From the NCBI GenBank assembly GCA_019747895.1, contig JAIEQF010000013.1, positions 1 to 64,000 of the forward strand: a stretch of 64,000 nt of DNA. The letters run 5' to 3'. The position numbers and the translations under genes are program-made. This DNA comes from Chthoniobacterales bacterium (GTDB lineage: Bacteria > Verrucomicrobiota > Verrucomicrobiia > Chthoniobacterales > UBA6821). The notes under the pieces are model-generated. The model made no database searches, had not been told where the DNA came from, and worked only from the letters and a program-made list of their open reading frames with translations. Shown one piece after another: positions 34,472 through 42,857 of this stretch (the stretch's first letter is position 1; each line of letters begins with the position of its first letter).

Positions 34472-35330
34472 TTAATTGACTATACCTTCCGCAAGTTCCT
34501 GTTTTTTTTGAAAATCTGTAGCACTGGCAAGTGGATCTTGAAGTTTCTTGATCATGGCGGCACCAGAAGTTTCCGCTTGTTGGATGAGCTGCTGTACTTT
34601 GTTTCCCTGACTGCCATTTTCTAAGATCACATTACGCAGTGCTAATGCAGAAAATGCTTTCTTAGAAAAAAACTGCAGTTCAGCTGCTTTTATCTCAGAT
34701 AAAGCGATCAACTCTTCGCTTTTTTCGGCTTCTTTTAGTGTGATGTCCTTTTCAAAGCCAAGAGGCAGAACAATGTCGTAACCTTCACCAAAGGGGGTAA
34801 GGTCCTCAATTCTCTCGCGAAAGGCAGCATGAAATTTTTGTTCTATAACTTCATTGTTTGCCTGAAAGTTACTCTCTATTTTTTTTAACTCATCTTCAGC
34901 TCCCTTTCTTAGTTCAATAGCCTGATCTCTGGCTTGAAGCAGATGGTCTTTTGTTATTTCAGATTTGAGGGTGACGTTATCGCAAAGAATGATGGTTTGG
35001 AGTCGAACTGTCTGACTGTTAGGTCTGACGTAGACAAACTCCCACGTGTTGTCTTCGTGTGCTTCTGGAGTAGTGCCGCGTGCTGCAAGTGAACTTGGAT
35101 TTACGTGATTATCACTTCGGTCAGTCCGATGCCCATCACTAGAATCACTTTTTTTTCTTCCGGAGCCGCCATCCCATAAAACATCATTAATGGAGAGTTT
35201 GTGCCAATGTTATTAGCTATCGCTAGGTTTTCATATTCATCATTTGCTGATGAAAAAAAGGTTCGCTCTGAGTAAAGGCGCTGCTGAGCGGAGCAAGAAT
35301 CAAAAAAAGAAAAATCAGCATCATCTTCAT
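34472..35330 (-). pseudogene. Secreted-protein gene with A8 frameshift, 3-prime end clipped by IS630
   Basis: From ATG 35330 the frame encodes a signal peptide (MKMMLIFLFLILAPLSSAF) and NNIGTNSPLMMFYGMAAPEE, then stops after ITEVIIT-type codons. Adding one A in the A8 run (35149-35156) joins it to a long open frame running through NTWEFVYVRPNSQ, LKSEITKDHLLQARDQAIEL and EGYDIVLPLGFEKD to the IS630 insertion, which replaces about the last nine codons. NSPLMMF matches NSPLMVF near the N-terminus of the large secreted protein at 45482, so the two belong to one family. It may be a pseudogene, a phase-variable gene or one rescued by slippage. Confidence 0.75.
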
Positions 35331-35537
35331 GGCAATCATAATGTAGAAGTTAGCCCGAATACTTCAGCCGATATTTTAATAACAGAAAAAAATTTTCACA
35401 ATCAAGTAGCAGTGTAATTCATTGTTTTTAAATAAATAACAAAGTCATTTATTTTAGAATAAAAAAAGCAGTTGCATAATGGTGGCAATAGTCCTAATGC
35501 TTGTTTCCATTTATATTACTTTAGAAGGTCTAGTAAA
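35331..35537. other. AT-rich divergent intergenic region
   Basis: This region separates the frameshifted secreted-protein gene and the secreted repeat protein. It is markedly AT-rich, with TTGTTTTTAAATAAATAACAAAG around 35419-35441 described by position, a likely promoter area. No RNA gene is recognised. Confidence 0.4.
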
Positions 35538-37265
35538 ATGAAAAAAAAACCAAATAGATTGTTATCACGTCAAACCTGCCGACAACAATGGACATTATGG
35601 ACATTTTGCCTGGTAGTATCACTTGCGGTATTTAACACAAGCTCCGTCCTAATGGCCGCTGCTGTAAAGGGTGTTAGTACTGTTTCCTACAGCAGCAATG
35701 ATAGTGACACTTTCCAGCCGAGAGGTAGTTTCAATGCTGTTTCTTTTGAAGGGGCAAGTAACCCAACGGCCTCTTCAGATCATTGGACCACTGTAGAAAA
35801 AATAGGAGCGGTTTTTGGTGTTTTGACTGGCGTTGTCGCTGTCTGTAGCTTTGCATATAAGTACAAGGGATGTCGAAATGGTATAGAGAGAGTTGACATG
35901 AGGAAAGAGACTTATGGAGATGATTCATCCGCTAGTCAATTACGAGGAACCAAGTCTGCAGGGATCGAGAGGACAGTAAGTGATCCTTCAGAACCCACAG
36001 AAGAAGAAGCTCAAAAAAAATTGATTGCTGGGATTACTCCCTTGATAAAGAACATCGATCAAGTAAACGTTTTTTTAGAAGGAGCTGAGCTTTCCCAAAA
36101 AGTTAAATTGAATTTGTTGCACTACTTTTTTTCTAATAATAAGGTTCCTGATGGAACGTTTTTAACATTGGAACCAACGGCTCAGCAGGAGATTCTTCAA
36201 CGTGCAGAGGGGGAGAGGAATAAATTTGGAAATGATCAAGAACTTGGTCTTTACCTTGCTGACGCACAAGCCCTTGCTGAGATGGAAGGAACCTTATTTT
36301 CCTCAAAACGTGATGCAGCTGAACCAGTAAGTAAAAGTCTTGATAGTAGTCAAAGTAACGTTGGTAACCAAAAGGCTAAACAACAAAGAACGCTTTATCT
36401 GGAAAGTATTCATGATAATATTACCAGTAATAAGGACATCACTATCTCACAAAAGCTAGATCTATTGACCAAATTACTCCATCCCTTCACTGAGCAAGCG
36501 GATCGTTTGGCAATTGTTAATTTTAAAGGTAAAAATCAGGAAGAACAACAACCTCTTCTTGAAAAGAGTCGACAAAGTAGAATAACAATAGCAACTTTGT
36601 TAGAAAGACTCCCAGAGGCACAAAGAAAAGCCTCACTTTTAAATATTGGTGTTAATTCTGATCTCACTTACCAGCAAAAATTAGATCTTCTGGTCGCGGC
36701 AAGTAATGAAGGGCTTGAGCAGGAGAAGCGTTCTTTAATAGTAAAAGGAAAAACCCCTGAAGAGTTCATTGCCGAGCTTGCCCATGCTTCTGATTGCGAT
36801 GGTTCCTTTTTTGATAAGTTTTTAAACGATGCTGGAGAAAAAAACATTAGTTCTCTTGCTAAAAACACGTTAAGAAGAAAATTCATTGAGCAGGCCGGAG
36901 AGTTGCAATCCCTCACCTATAGCCAAAGATGGGATTTGATTTGTCATTATTTAAAGGAAGAAAAAGAGGACACACGGTTATCCATATTAAATTTTTTACC
37001 CAACGACAAAGACAAGCTTTTGTTAGCTAGCAAACAAAGTGCTAAAGGCTTGCTTACTATTTATCGGGATAAGCATATACAGGAAGACATGGAGAGGATC
37101 GTAGGAGTTCCGCACGCTGGGAATGGTAATTCTACGGCAATAGAAGTGGTTTGTTATGACCCGGGTTATGAGCTTGATGGGGAGGGTGAAGGTGAAGGTG
37201 AAGATGGAGGGGATCTGAATTTACCAACAGGAAGGTTATGGTGGCCTTTTGGAAATAAGAACTGA
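35538..37265 (+). CDS. Secreted or membrane-anchored repeat protein, unknown
   Basis: The ATG at 35538, with AAGG eight to ten bases upstream, gives a protein of about 575 residues. A signal-like segment (LWTFCLVVSLAVFNTSSVLMAA) is followed by a second hydrophobic stretch near 90 (IGAVFGVLTGVVAVCSFAYKY). The body has at least four imperfect repeats of about 75-95 residues, each beginning with a motif such as ISQKLDLLTKLL, YQQKLDLLVAAS or YSQRWDLICHYL. The C-terminus has an acidic Gly/Glu run before RLWWPFGNKN. No family is recognised; a helical repeat scaffold at the cell surface or host interface is possible. Confidence 0.65.
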   Translation: MKKKPNRLLSRQTCRQQWTLWTFCLVVSLAVFNTSSVLMAAAVKGVSTVSYSSNDSDTFQPRGSFNAVSFEGASNPTASSDHWTTVEKIGAVFGVLTGVVAVCSFAYKYKGCRNGIERVDMRKETYGDDSSASQLRGTKSAGIERTVSDPSEPTEEEAQKKLIAGITPLIKNIDQVNVFLEGAELSQKVKLNLLHYFFSNNKVPDGTFLTLEPTAQQEILQRAEGERNKFGNDQELGLYLADAQALAEMEGTLFSSKRDAAEPVSKSLDSSQSNVGNQKAKQQRTLYLESIHDNITSNKDITISQKLDLLTKLLHPFTEQADRLAIVNFKGKNQEEQQPLLEKSRQSRITIATLLERLPEAQRKASLLNIGVNSDLTYQQKLDLLVAASNEGLEQEKRSLIVKGKTPEEFIAELAHASDCDGSFFDKFLNDAGEKNISSLAKNTLRRKFIEQAGELQSLTYSQRWDLICHYLKEEKEDTRLSILNFLPNDKDKLLLASKQSAKGLLTIYRDKHIQEDMERIVGVPHAGNGNSTAIEVVCYDPGYELDGEGEGEGEDGGDLNLPTGRLWWPFGNKN

Positions 37266-37269
37266 TAAA

Positions 37270-38196
37270 TCAGAGTTGTTGCAGAGCGGCATGGAAGCTA
37301 TCAGTATCACTAATGCTGATGACTTCTGTGCCTTTGCGGATCCGGTTAACGAGTCCTGCGATGATACCGCCTGGACCAAGTTCTAAAAAGCGAGTACAGC
37401 CACATTGATCGATTAGATATGCAATGGTTTCAGTCCAACGTACCGAGCCAGTCACTTGATCAGCAAGAGCGAGGCGAATTTCTTCAACGGAAGCAGGAGG
37501 GCGTGCATTGATGTTGCTGATGACGGGAACTCTGGGTATTGCAAGTGCTGTCTCTGCGAGGACAAGACGAAGTTGTTCGCGAGCTGAGACCATCAGGCGA
37601 GAATGGAAAGCGCCAGCTACCGTTAACTCAATCGCTTTGCGAGCCCCATGTTCTTTGGCGATGCTGATGGCCTTGGCGATATTTTCTTTTTCTCCCGAAA
37701 TGACAATTTGTCCCGGCGAGTTAAAATTAGCAACATCGACATCGGCTGCAGCAGCCAGCGAACGGACTTGTTGTTCCTCGGCCCCAATGATAGCGGCCAT
37801 ACTTCCTTGAGTGGCTTCGCAAGCTTCTTGCATAAATTGAGCGCGCTGCATGACGAGTCTTAAACCTGACATCACATCAAAAGTCCCCGCAGCAGCGTGG
37901 GCCGTGAATTCGCCGAGCGACAATCCTGCTGCGGCATGAAAAGTAAAATGAGGAAGTTTTTCTTTTAAAAGGGCGAGACAAGCAAGCCCGTGAACATAGA
38001 GTGCAGGCTGGCAGACAGCAGTTTGAGTCAGCGTTTCCACGGGTCCCTCAAACATGGTTTGAGAAAGCTCCATGCCTAACGTAGCATCCGCTTGTTGAAA
38101 AAGAGCAGCGGCGGTAGAAAAGTTAGCGGCAAGGTCTTTGCCCATGCCAACGGCTTGGGCTCCTTGACCAGAGAAGAGAAGTGCGGTGCGATTCAT
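37270..38196 (-). CDS. fabD: Malonyl-CoA:ACP transacylase
   Basis: The 308-residue enzyme loads malonyl groups onto acyl carrier protein. The marks are LFSGQGAQAVGMG at 7-19, the nucleophile S93 in GLSLGEF, the QRAQFMQEA arginine segment near 120, and AGAFHSRLM with the catalytic His near 198. Other fatty-acid genes (plsX, fabH) are 15 kb away, so fabD is separate from them here. It is convergent with the secreted repeat protein with only 4 bp between. Confidence 0.96.
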   Translation of the reverse strand: MNRTALLFSGQGAQAVGMGKDLAANFSTAAALFQQADATLGMELSQTMFEGPVETLTQTAVCQPALYVHGLACLALLKEKLPHFTFHAAAGLSLGEFTAHAAAGTFDVMSGLRLVMQRAQFMQEACEATQGSMAAIIGAEEQQVRSLAAAADVDVANFNSPGQIVISGEKENIAKAISIAKEHGARKAIELTVAGAFHSRLMVSAREQLRLVLAETALAIPRVPVISNINARPPASVEEIRLALADQVTGSVRWTETIAYLIDQCGCTRFLELGPGGIIAGLVNRIRKGTEVISISDTDSFHAALQQL

Positions 38197-38222
38197 AAGG
38201 GTGTAGATAGAAGATGGGCGGA

Positions 38223-38603
38223 CTAGAGAAGTGATTTGTAAGTTAACAAAACATTAAAGTGGTGATCTTCAGAATCAATATTAACGTTGTGATAAAAGGC
38301 ACAAGCTGCAATAAGAAGATCTGATCCTGGAACAGGAGTTCCTTTATTTCTACAGGCAGAAGCTAGTTTATAAGCCACTTTCCAAACATTATTGTGGATT
38401 TCAAGATGATGAAGTAATGAGCATAATGCACCAACATCATCTTTATCTTCTTTCGTTGAGGCTCCCATGTAGAGTTCTGTCACAATCATAGGACAAATAG
38501 CAGCTAGGTCTACTGCTATCAGAGAAGAAACTCTCTTTTTGATTAATGGATCGCCTTTTCTTCGCAGCAGATGAATGAGGCTGGATGTGTCAACGAGCGT
38601 CAT
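38223..38603 (-). CDS. vapC: PIN domain ribonuclease toxin VapC
   Basis: The 126-residue protein has the PIN acidic set: D5 (LVDTSSLIHLL), E43 (VTELYMG), D95 (GSDLLIAA) and D113 (SEDHHF). VapC toxins cleave tRNA or rRNA. It follows vapB by five bases. All four acidic residues are intact, so activity is expected. Confidence 0.9.
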   Translation of the reverse strand: MTLVDTSSLIHLLRRKGDPLIKKRVSSLIAVDLAAICPMIVTELYMGASTKEDKDDVGALCSLLHHLEIHNNVWKVAYKLASACRNKGTPVPGSDLLIAACAFYHNVNIDSEDHHFNVLLTYKSLL

Positions 38604-38608
38604 TAAAG

Positions 38609-38821
38609 TTATTTTACGATATCTTGAGTTCGCAATGCTAACAATTCTTCTGGATTCATAAAAGTTTCGGATCGTCCTAGACGTGCAAGCATTGTTTCTA
38701 ATTTACGCTTACGGCTAAATTCTTTCAGAGCTAATATAATAACCTCTTGTTTGGTTTGTCCTTCTGAACAATAGATAGCTTCACTTAAGACATCTTCTGG
38801 GAGTTCAAGTGTTGTTTTCAT
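38609..38821 (-). CDS. vapB: VapB-type antitoxin
   Basis: Starting at ATG 38821 the 70-residue protein reads MKTTLELPEDVLSEAI, then KQEVIILALKEFSRKRK, a ribbon-helix-helix DNA-binding pattern, followed by a toxin-binding tail. An in-frame ATG upstream at 38941 lies inside rmuC and is rejected as the start. It is directly upstream of vapC. Confidence 0.88.
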   Translation of the reverse strand: MKTTLELPEDVLSEAIYCSEGQTKQEVIILALKEFSRKRKLETMLARLGRSETFMNPEELLALRTQDIVK

Positions 38822-38867
38822 AGCAAGGAGATTAGCTTTTATTTTTATAAAAAGAAAATTCTTTTTG

Positions 38868-40004
38868 TTAATTCTCTTCTTCTGAAAAATTTTCCAACAA
38901 TTCCTTCGGCATTTTCTTTTCGGTCTTCGCTCCCAGGGCATGCAGGCGGGAGGCTGTTGCGATCATGTTTCCTTTTTGAGATCCGAGGCGGGCGATGGCT
39001 TCGTCCTGCGTGGTGAGGGCTTTTGCAAGTTGAGTGCGTGCCGTGAGGAGATGATTGGCGAAATCAACAAAGCGATCGTGCAAGACGCCGCCGAGACGAG
39101 CGATTTCCAAAACATTTTTGGTCTGCTTTTCCACTTTCCAAAAATTGTGAATCGTGCGAAGCGCTGCGAGGAGTGTGCTCGGTGTAACCAAGATAATGCG
39201 ATGGGCAAAGGCAAATTCAAAAAGCTGGGGATCCGCTGTCAGAGCGGCTCCAAAGGCTGGTTCGATCGGAAGAAACATCATCGTCATCTCCGGGGTTTTT
39301 CCAGGGAAAAGATCAGGGTATCCTTTTTCAGCGAGCGACTTGATGTGCGTGCGAACGGCTGCGGCATGAGCTGTGAGTGCCTGGTGACGTTCCTTTTCAT
39401 CAAGGGCATTGCAAGAACGTTCGTAGTCAACGAGAGAAACTTTGGAATCGACGACAATGATCCGATCTTCGGGAAGGTGGATGACGGCGTCGGGACGGAG
39501 GCGTTCGGTTGTCGAAACTTGCAATTCAAATTCACGTCCGCGTTCGAGGCCTGAGAGCTCGAGGGTACGCTCTAAAATAAGTTCGCCCCAAGCGCCACGC
39601 CGTTGCGATTTGCCTTGGAGCGCTGAAGCCAGATTTTGAGCGTCGGTGGAGAGTTGGTTGTTGAGTTGAGAAAGTTGCGAGAGTTGTTGGCGAAGGCTCC
39701 CGCTGTTTTCCACTTGCACGGTATGAATTTCTTCTACGCGCTTGCGAAAAATTTCGAGATTTTCTTTGAGCGGAGAGAGAACGTGGCCAAGTTGCTGTTG
39801 GCTTTTATTACTGAGCTGTTCTGTTTTTTGTTCCAAAATTTCGGTCGCTACATTTCGGAATTGAGCCGTGAGCATTTCTTGAAGTTGCTCGCGCCCTTCT
39901 GCCCGTGCAGCGGCAAGCTCTTGTTGCAAGCGTCGTGAGCGTTGCCACCAGCCCAGGAGGAGACCTAGGAGTAAGGTGAGGAGAGAAAGCAAGGCCGTTG
40001 TCAT
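38868..40004 (-). CDS. rmuC: DNA recombination protein RmuC
   Basis: The 378-residue protein has an N-terminal membrane anchor (LLSLLTLLLGLLLGWW), a coiled-coil segment (about 20-130) and the RmuC nuclease-like domain with GAWGELILERTLELSGL, RPDAVIHLPEDRIIVVDSKVSL and MMFLPIEPAFGAAL. RmuC limits inversions at short inverted repeats in E. coli, which is notable in a genome segment with so many palindromes. The start has upstream neighbours on the same strand (PIG-L gene) at about 90 bp. Confidence 0.93.
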   Translation of the reverse strand: MTTALLSLLTLLLGLLLGWWQRSRRLQQELAAARAEGREQLQEMLTAQFRNVATEILEQKTEQLSNKSQQQLGHVLSPLKENLEIFRKRVEEIHTVQVENSGSLRQQLSQLSQLNNQLSTDAQNLASALQGKSQRRGAWGELILERTLELSGLERGREFELQVSTTERLRPDAVIHLPEDRIIVVDSKVSLVDYERSCNALDEKERHQALTAHAAAVRTHIKSLAEKGYPDLFPGKTPEMTMMFLPIEPAFGAALTADPQLFEFAFAHRIILVTPSTLLAALRTIHNFWKVEKQTKNVLEIARLGGVLHDRFVDFANHLLTARTQLAKALTTQDEAIARLGSQKGNMIATASRLHALGAKTEKKMPKELLENFSEEEN

Positions 40005-40093
40005 GAAAGAAGTTTTGCAAAGTCAGGATAGCTGGACTTTAGCCGTTTTTTTATATGGACACCATGGCTATTTTTGTAACAGAAAAAACAGTT

Positions 40094-40918
40094 TTAAATT
40101 TTTTGTTGTTTTTCAATTTCCTTGCGGAAGCGCTCCACGAATCCAAGTGCAAACTCACTTAGCGTGAGTTGAGGGTTTTTAAGCAACGGCATCAGATCGA
40201 TCGCGTAGGAGACAAGTGTTTCCTTGTCGATGGTATGAGGTGAAGCAAAAGTTGCGTTGGCTTGCCAGCGACCTCTGGCGGCCAAGTCATAGCGCTTGCC
40301 GCCGCTGATTTGAGAATCAAAAATGGCGAGCAATTTTTCAGAGAGTTCGGGGCGAGCGCTGGCATCGAGTGCAATTTTGTCTTCGTCCACAACCCAATCA
40401 AGGCCACGCCAGACTTCTCCTCCTAGAAAGCGCTTGAGATGTTGATTGGAGGGCAAACGCCGCAATGCCTCAATAACTGCACGGCAAACAGCGCGATGAG
40501 TTGGATGCTTGTCGAGGGGATGATGCGTGTAAATAACTTCTGGATGTAGTTGGAGGAGGAGTTCATGTAGTTCATCAACAAGAGAGTTGTTGCTGGCGTT
40601 TTGAACTTCTGCAGAAGGATGGTCGAGCTGAGCTACAAAAAGATATTTTCCCAAACGAGCCGCTTGTCGCTGTTCCTCCTGACGAATGCTTTTCATTTTT
40701 TCGTCATCACAAGTGGCATAGCTCCCCGTACGAGGACTTCCGCTTCCATTGGTGCAAACGATTCCACCAAAATGCTGCGTCGGATTTTGATAACATTCTA
40801 AAATGCCATGAAGCGCCATGATTTCGAGGTCATCTTGATGGGCGCCGATTCCCAAGTGAGTGATCTGTGGAGTCGCTTGAGTAAAGGAAATGTTGGTGGG
40901 GATAAAGAGATCCATCAT
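40094..40918 (-). CDS. PIG-L family N-acetylglucosaminyl deacetylase-like protein
   Basis: The 274-residue protein carries the LmbE/PIG-L zinc motif as A26-H-Q-D-D-L-E32, with Gln where the usual motif AHPDDE has Pro, and the third ligand in THHPLDKHPTHR near 133-144. Family members remove acetyl groups from GlcNAc-type substrates, including bacillithiol and mycothiol precursors and surface glycans. The substrate cannot be assigned. No signal peptide is visible. Confidence 0.82.
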   Translation of the reverse strand: MMDLFIPTNISFTQATPQITHLGIGAHQDDLEIMALHGILECYQNPTQHFGGIVCTNGSGSPRTGSYATCDDEKMKSIRQEEQRQAARLGKYLFVAQLDHPSAEVQNASNNSLVDELHELLLQLHPEVIYTHHPLDKHPTHRAVCRAVIEALRRLPSNQHLKRFLGGEVWRGLDWVVDEDKIALDASARPELSEKLLAIFDSQISGGKRYDLAARGRWQANATFASPHTIDKETLVSYAIDLMPLLKNPQLTLSEFALGFVERFRKEIEKQQKI

Positions 40919-40962
40919 TAAAATCTTTTCAAAGTAAGATCACTCAAGGCAGACTTGAGGAC

Positions 40963-41811
40963 ATGTATAATACGGGTATTCGTTTTAGTAGCAGTTATCG
41001 CGATATTTCTAATGATACTGTTCTATCTAATCAAAGTGGAGAAGGAAAACCTGTTTCGCCAGTAACATCGAAAAAACTATCTCCATCAACGGTGTCAGGT
41101 TTAGAGGGTGAAGGGAGCGATACTAACTCGGAAAGCGTAGGTGGTTTTTCGGAAATAAGTTCTACTGGATCTGCAGAAGGGGCAGAAAAAACTATTTTTT
41201 TAGATCAGGAGATCCAGCAAGTCGAGCCTAGCGCTTTGACCAAGCGTATGTTGAGCACCAGTTATCGCAATAGCAACCGTGGTGCTGTGGTGTTAGGATT
41301 GGCTGGAGGTGTTGTTGGTGGCTTCTTTGGGATGAGTGTTGGTTCGAGTCTTGGAACTCATTTGGGAGCCCTGAGTGGTGTTATTCAAGAATATGCAAGG
41401 ACACCAGGTGATGAAACAGCGATTGCTGATTCCGAGCAAACTGATCACGATGTTGCTGGAGAAAATCATTTTTCAGAGCATGTCATTCAAGTTGTCGATC
41501 ATGCGGGGCATCATGCTGCTATGGGATCAATTGCAGTAGGGGTTGTTGCGTTACTGACATCATTAGCCACAGGAAACCCAATGCCTGTGGCATTTCATGC
41601 AGCTGGAGTTTGTTCAGGAGCTGCTTGGGCATTTGGCTTAACAACTGGGACTGCAAAATGGCTCCAACAGCATGCCCAACGATCAGCAGAAACATTGCAG
41701 CGCGAAGAACAAACTTCACCTGGAGATATTGAATTGTCGAATTGGAAGGTGGTAGAAGATTCAAAGGATGCACACAGACAAGTTGAAAAGGACGAGATAA
41801 GTAGCGATTGA
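40963..41811 (+). CDS. Ser-rich protein with paired hydrophobic segments, candidate effector
   Basis: The 282-residue protein has no signal peptide. Residues 1-95 are Ser/Gly/Glu-rich and probably disordered. Hydrophobic, Gly-rich segments lie near 108-142 (AVVLGLAGGVVGGFFGMSVG) and 183-232 (two short helices around GSIAVGVVALLTSLA and FHAAGVCSGAAWAFGL), separated by an acidic linker with His. The tail is polar. The layout, disordered N-terminus plus hydrophobic hairpins, is that of many Inc-like or translocated membrane proteins, which is only suggestive. Function unknown. Confidence 0.55.
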   Translation: MYNTGIRFSSSYRDISNDTVLSNQSGEGKPVSPVTSKKLSPSTVSGLEGEGSDTNSESVGGFSEISSTGSAEGAEKTIFLDQEIQQVEPSALTKRMLSTSYRNSNRGAVVLGLAGGVVGGFFGMSVGSSLGTHLGALSGVIQEYARTPGDETAIADSEQTDHDVAGENHFSEHVIQVVDHAGHHAAMGSIAVGVVALLTSLATGNPMPVAFHAAGVCSGAAWAFGLTTGTAKWLQQHAQRSAETLQREEQTSPGDIELSNWKVVEDSKDAHRQVEKDEISSD

Positions 41812-41859
41812 TTTTTGTTGATAGCCTCTAGTTCGATTTTGGGTTAGTATCGGGCCTCT

Positions 41860-42663
41860 ATGTCTCTCTCAACTTCACGAACTCCACTCATCATTGCTGA
41901 TCGTTCTTTTTCATCACGACTCTTTTTGGGGACAGGAAAATTTTCTTCCGGTGCGCTCATGCGTGACGCTCTTGAAGCAAGTGGCGCTGAGATTGTCACA
42001 GTAGCGTTGCGTCGAGCTGACCTCACTGGAAAAAAAGATCCATTTGCGAATATCCTCGAATTTTTAGATCCTAAAAAATATTTACTCCTTCCCAATACGA
42101 GTGGAGCCAATACAGCTGAAGAGGCAGTGCGTCTCGCTCGGCTTGCGGTATCAGCAGGATTGCCTTCTTGGGTGAAGCTCGAGATTCATCCTGATCCTCA
42201 CTACTTACTTCCAGATCCGATTGAAACATTGAAAGCGACGGAGATCTTGGTGAAGGAAGGGTTCACCGTTCTTCCTTATATCAATGCCGATCCGGTCCTT
42301 GCAAAACGTTTGCAGGACGCAGGAGCAGCAACGGTGATGCCGCTGGGAGCGCCGATTGGTTCTAATCGTGGCATTGAGACGCGCGCCATGATTGAAATTA
42401 TCATTGCACAAGCCACGGTGCCCGTCATTGTTGATGCTGGCCTCGGAGCCCCTAGTCATGCGGCTGAAGCGATTGAAATGGGCGCTGATGCTGTTTTAAT
42501 CAATACCGCTATCGCAGCCGCAGCGGATCCTGTGCGGATGGCGCGCGCTTTTCGCATGGCTGTGGAAAGTGCCTCAGAAGCAGTCGCTGCCGGTCTGCCA
42601 GGCAAGGCTGATCATGCGGTGGCGACGAGTCCGCTAACGGGCTTCTTAAAAACTGCCTCATAA
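41860..42663 (+). CDS. thiG: Thiazole synthase
   Basis: The 267-residue enzyme forms the thiazole phosphate ring of thiamine. It has [13 protein letters not shown] near 24, the Schiff-base lysine in [17 protein letters not shown] near 107, [32 protein letters not shown] near 140-171 (core [12 protein letters not shown]), [22 protein letters not shown] (core [10 protein letters not shown]) and [10 protein letters not shown]. thiS, thiF and thiH are not adjacent. The 3-prime end is included in the left arm of repeat copy D. Confidence 0.97.
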   Translation: MSLSTSRTPLIIADRSFSSRLFLGTGKFSSGALMRDALEASGAEIVTVALRRADLTGKKDPFANILEFLDPKKYLLLPNTSGANTAEEAVRLARLAVSAGLPSWVKLEIHPDPHYLLPDPIETLKATEILVKEGFTVLPYINADPVLAKRLQDAGAATVMPLGAPIGSNRGIETRAMIEIIIAQATVPVIVDAGLGAPSHAAEAIEMGADAVLINTAIAAAADPVRMARAFRMAVESASEAVAAGLPGKADHAVATSPLTGFLKTAS

Positions 42664-42799
42664 AGTCTACTGAGGCTTCAAATAGCTGCGTTACTTCGGT
42701 GCTCGCCGCTTCACGTATTAATATACGCTCAGCGTCTGTGCTCCGAGGCGCCTTGCTCTTTACTAGCCTCAGCGACTTTCTAAGGCAGTTTTAGTAAGT
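42645..42799 (+). repeat. Family 1 copy D overlapping the thiG 3-prime end
   Basis: The left arm begins inside thiG (AAAACTGCCTCATAAAGTC) and the right arm has GACTTTCTAAGGCAGTTTT, its inverted near-copy. The family bulge is present: CTACTGAGGCT on the left against AGCCTCAGCG on the right. The core has CGGTGCTCGC, CACGTATTA, TATACGCTC and CGCCTTG. Arms here start AAAGTC where other copies have AAATTC, with the matching change in the opposite arm. Confidence 0.88.
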
Positions 42800-42857
42800 T
42801 AAGGCGTCAAAGTATATGAGAGAAAATTTTGGTATTTTTTTCTGTAGTCTGTAACCT

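Larger units (their letters stand above)
33569..34482 (-). mobile_element. IS630 family insertion sequence
   Basis: The 914-bp element is bounded by terminal inverted repeats of about 30 bp beginning TAGTCAATTAAATT and containing AAAAGGGCACTGTT, with one mismatch near position 17. TA dinucleotides at 33567-33568 and 34483-34484 are the target duplication typical of the family. It encodes a transposase in two overlapping frames on the minus strand. It sits in the last codons of the upstream secreted-protein gene. Confidence 0.93.

Noticed and set aside
38940-39554. 204-codon open frame opposite rmuC
   Set aside because: It lies entirely antisense to a clear RmuC protein, has Cys-rich low-likelihood composition and no recognisable family.
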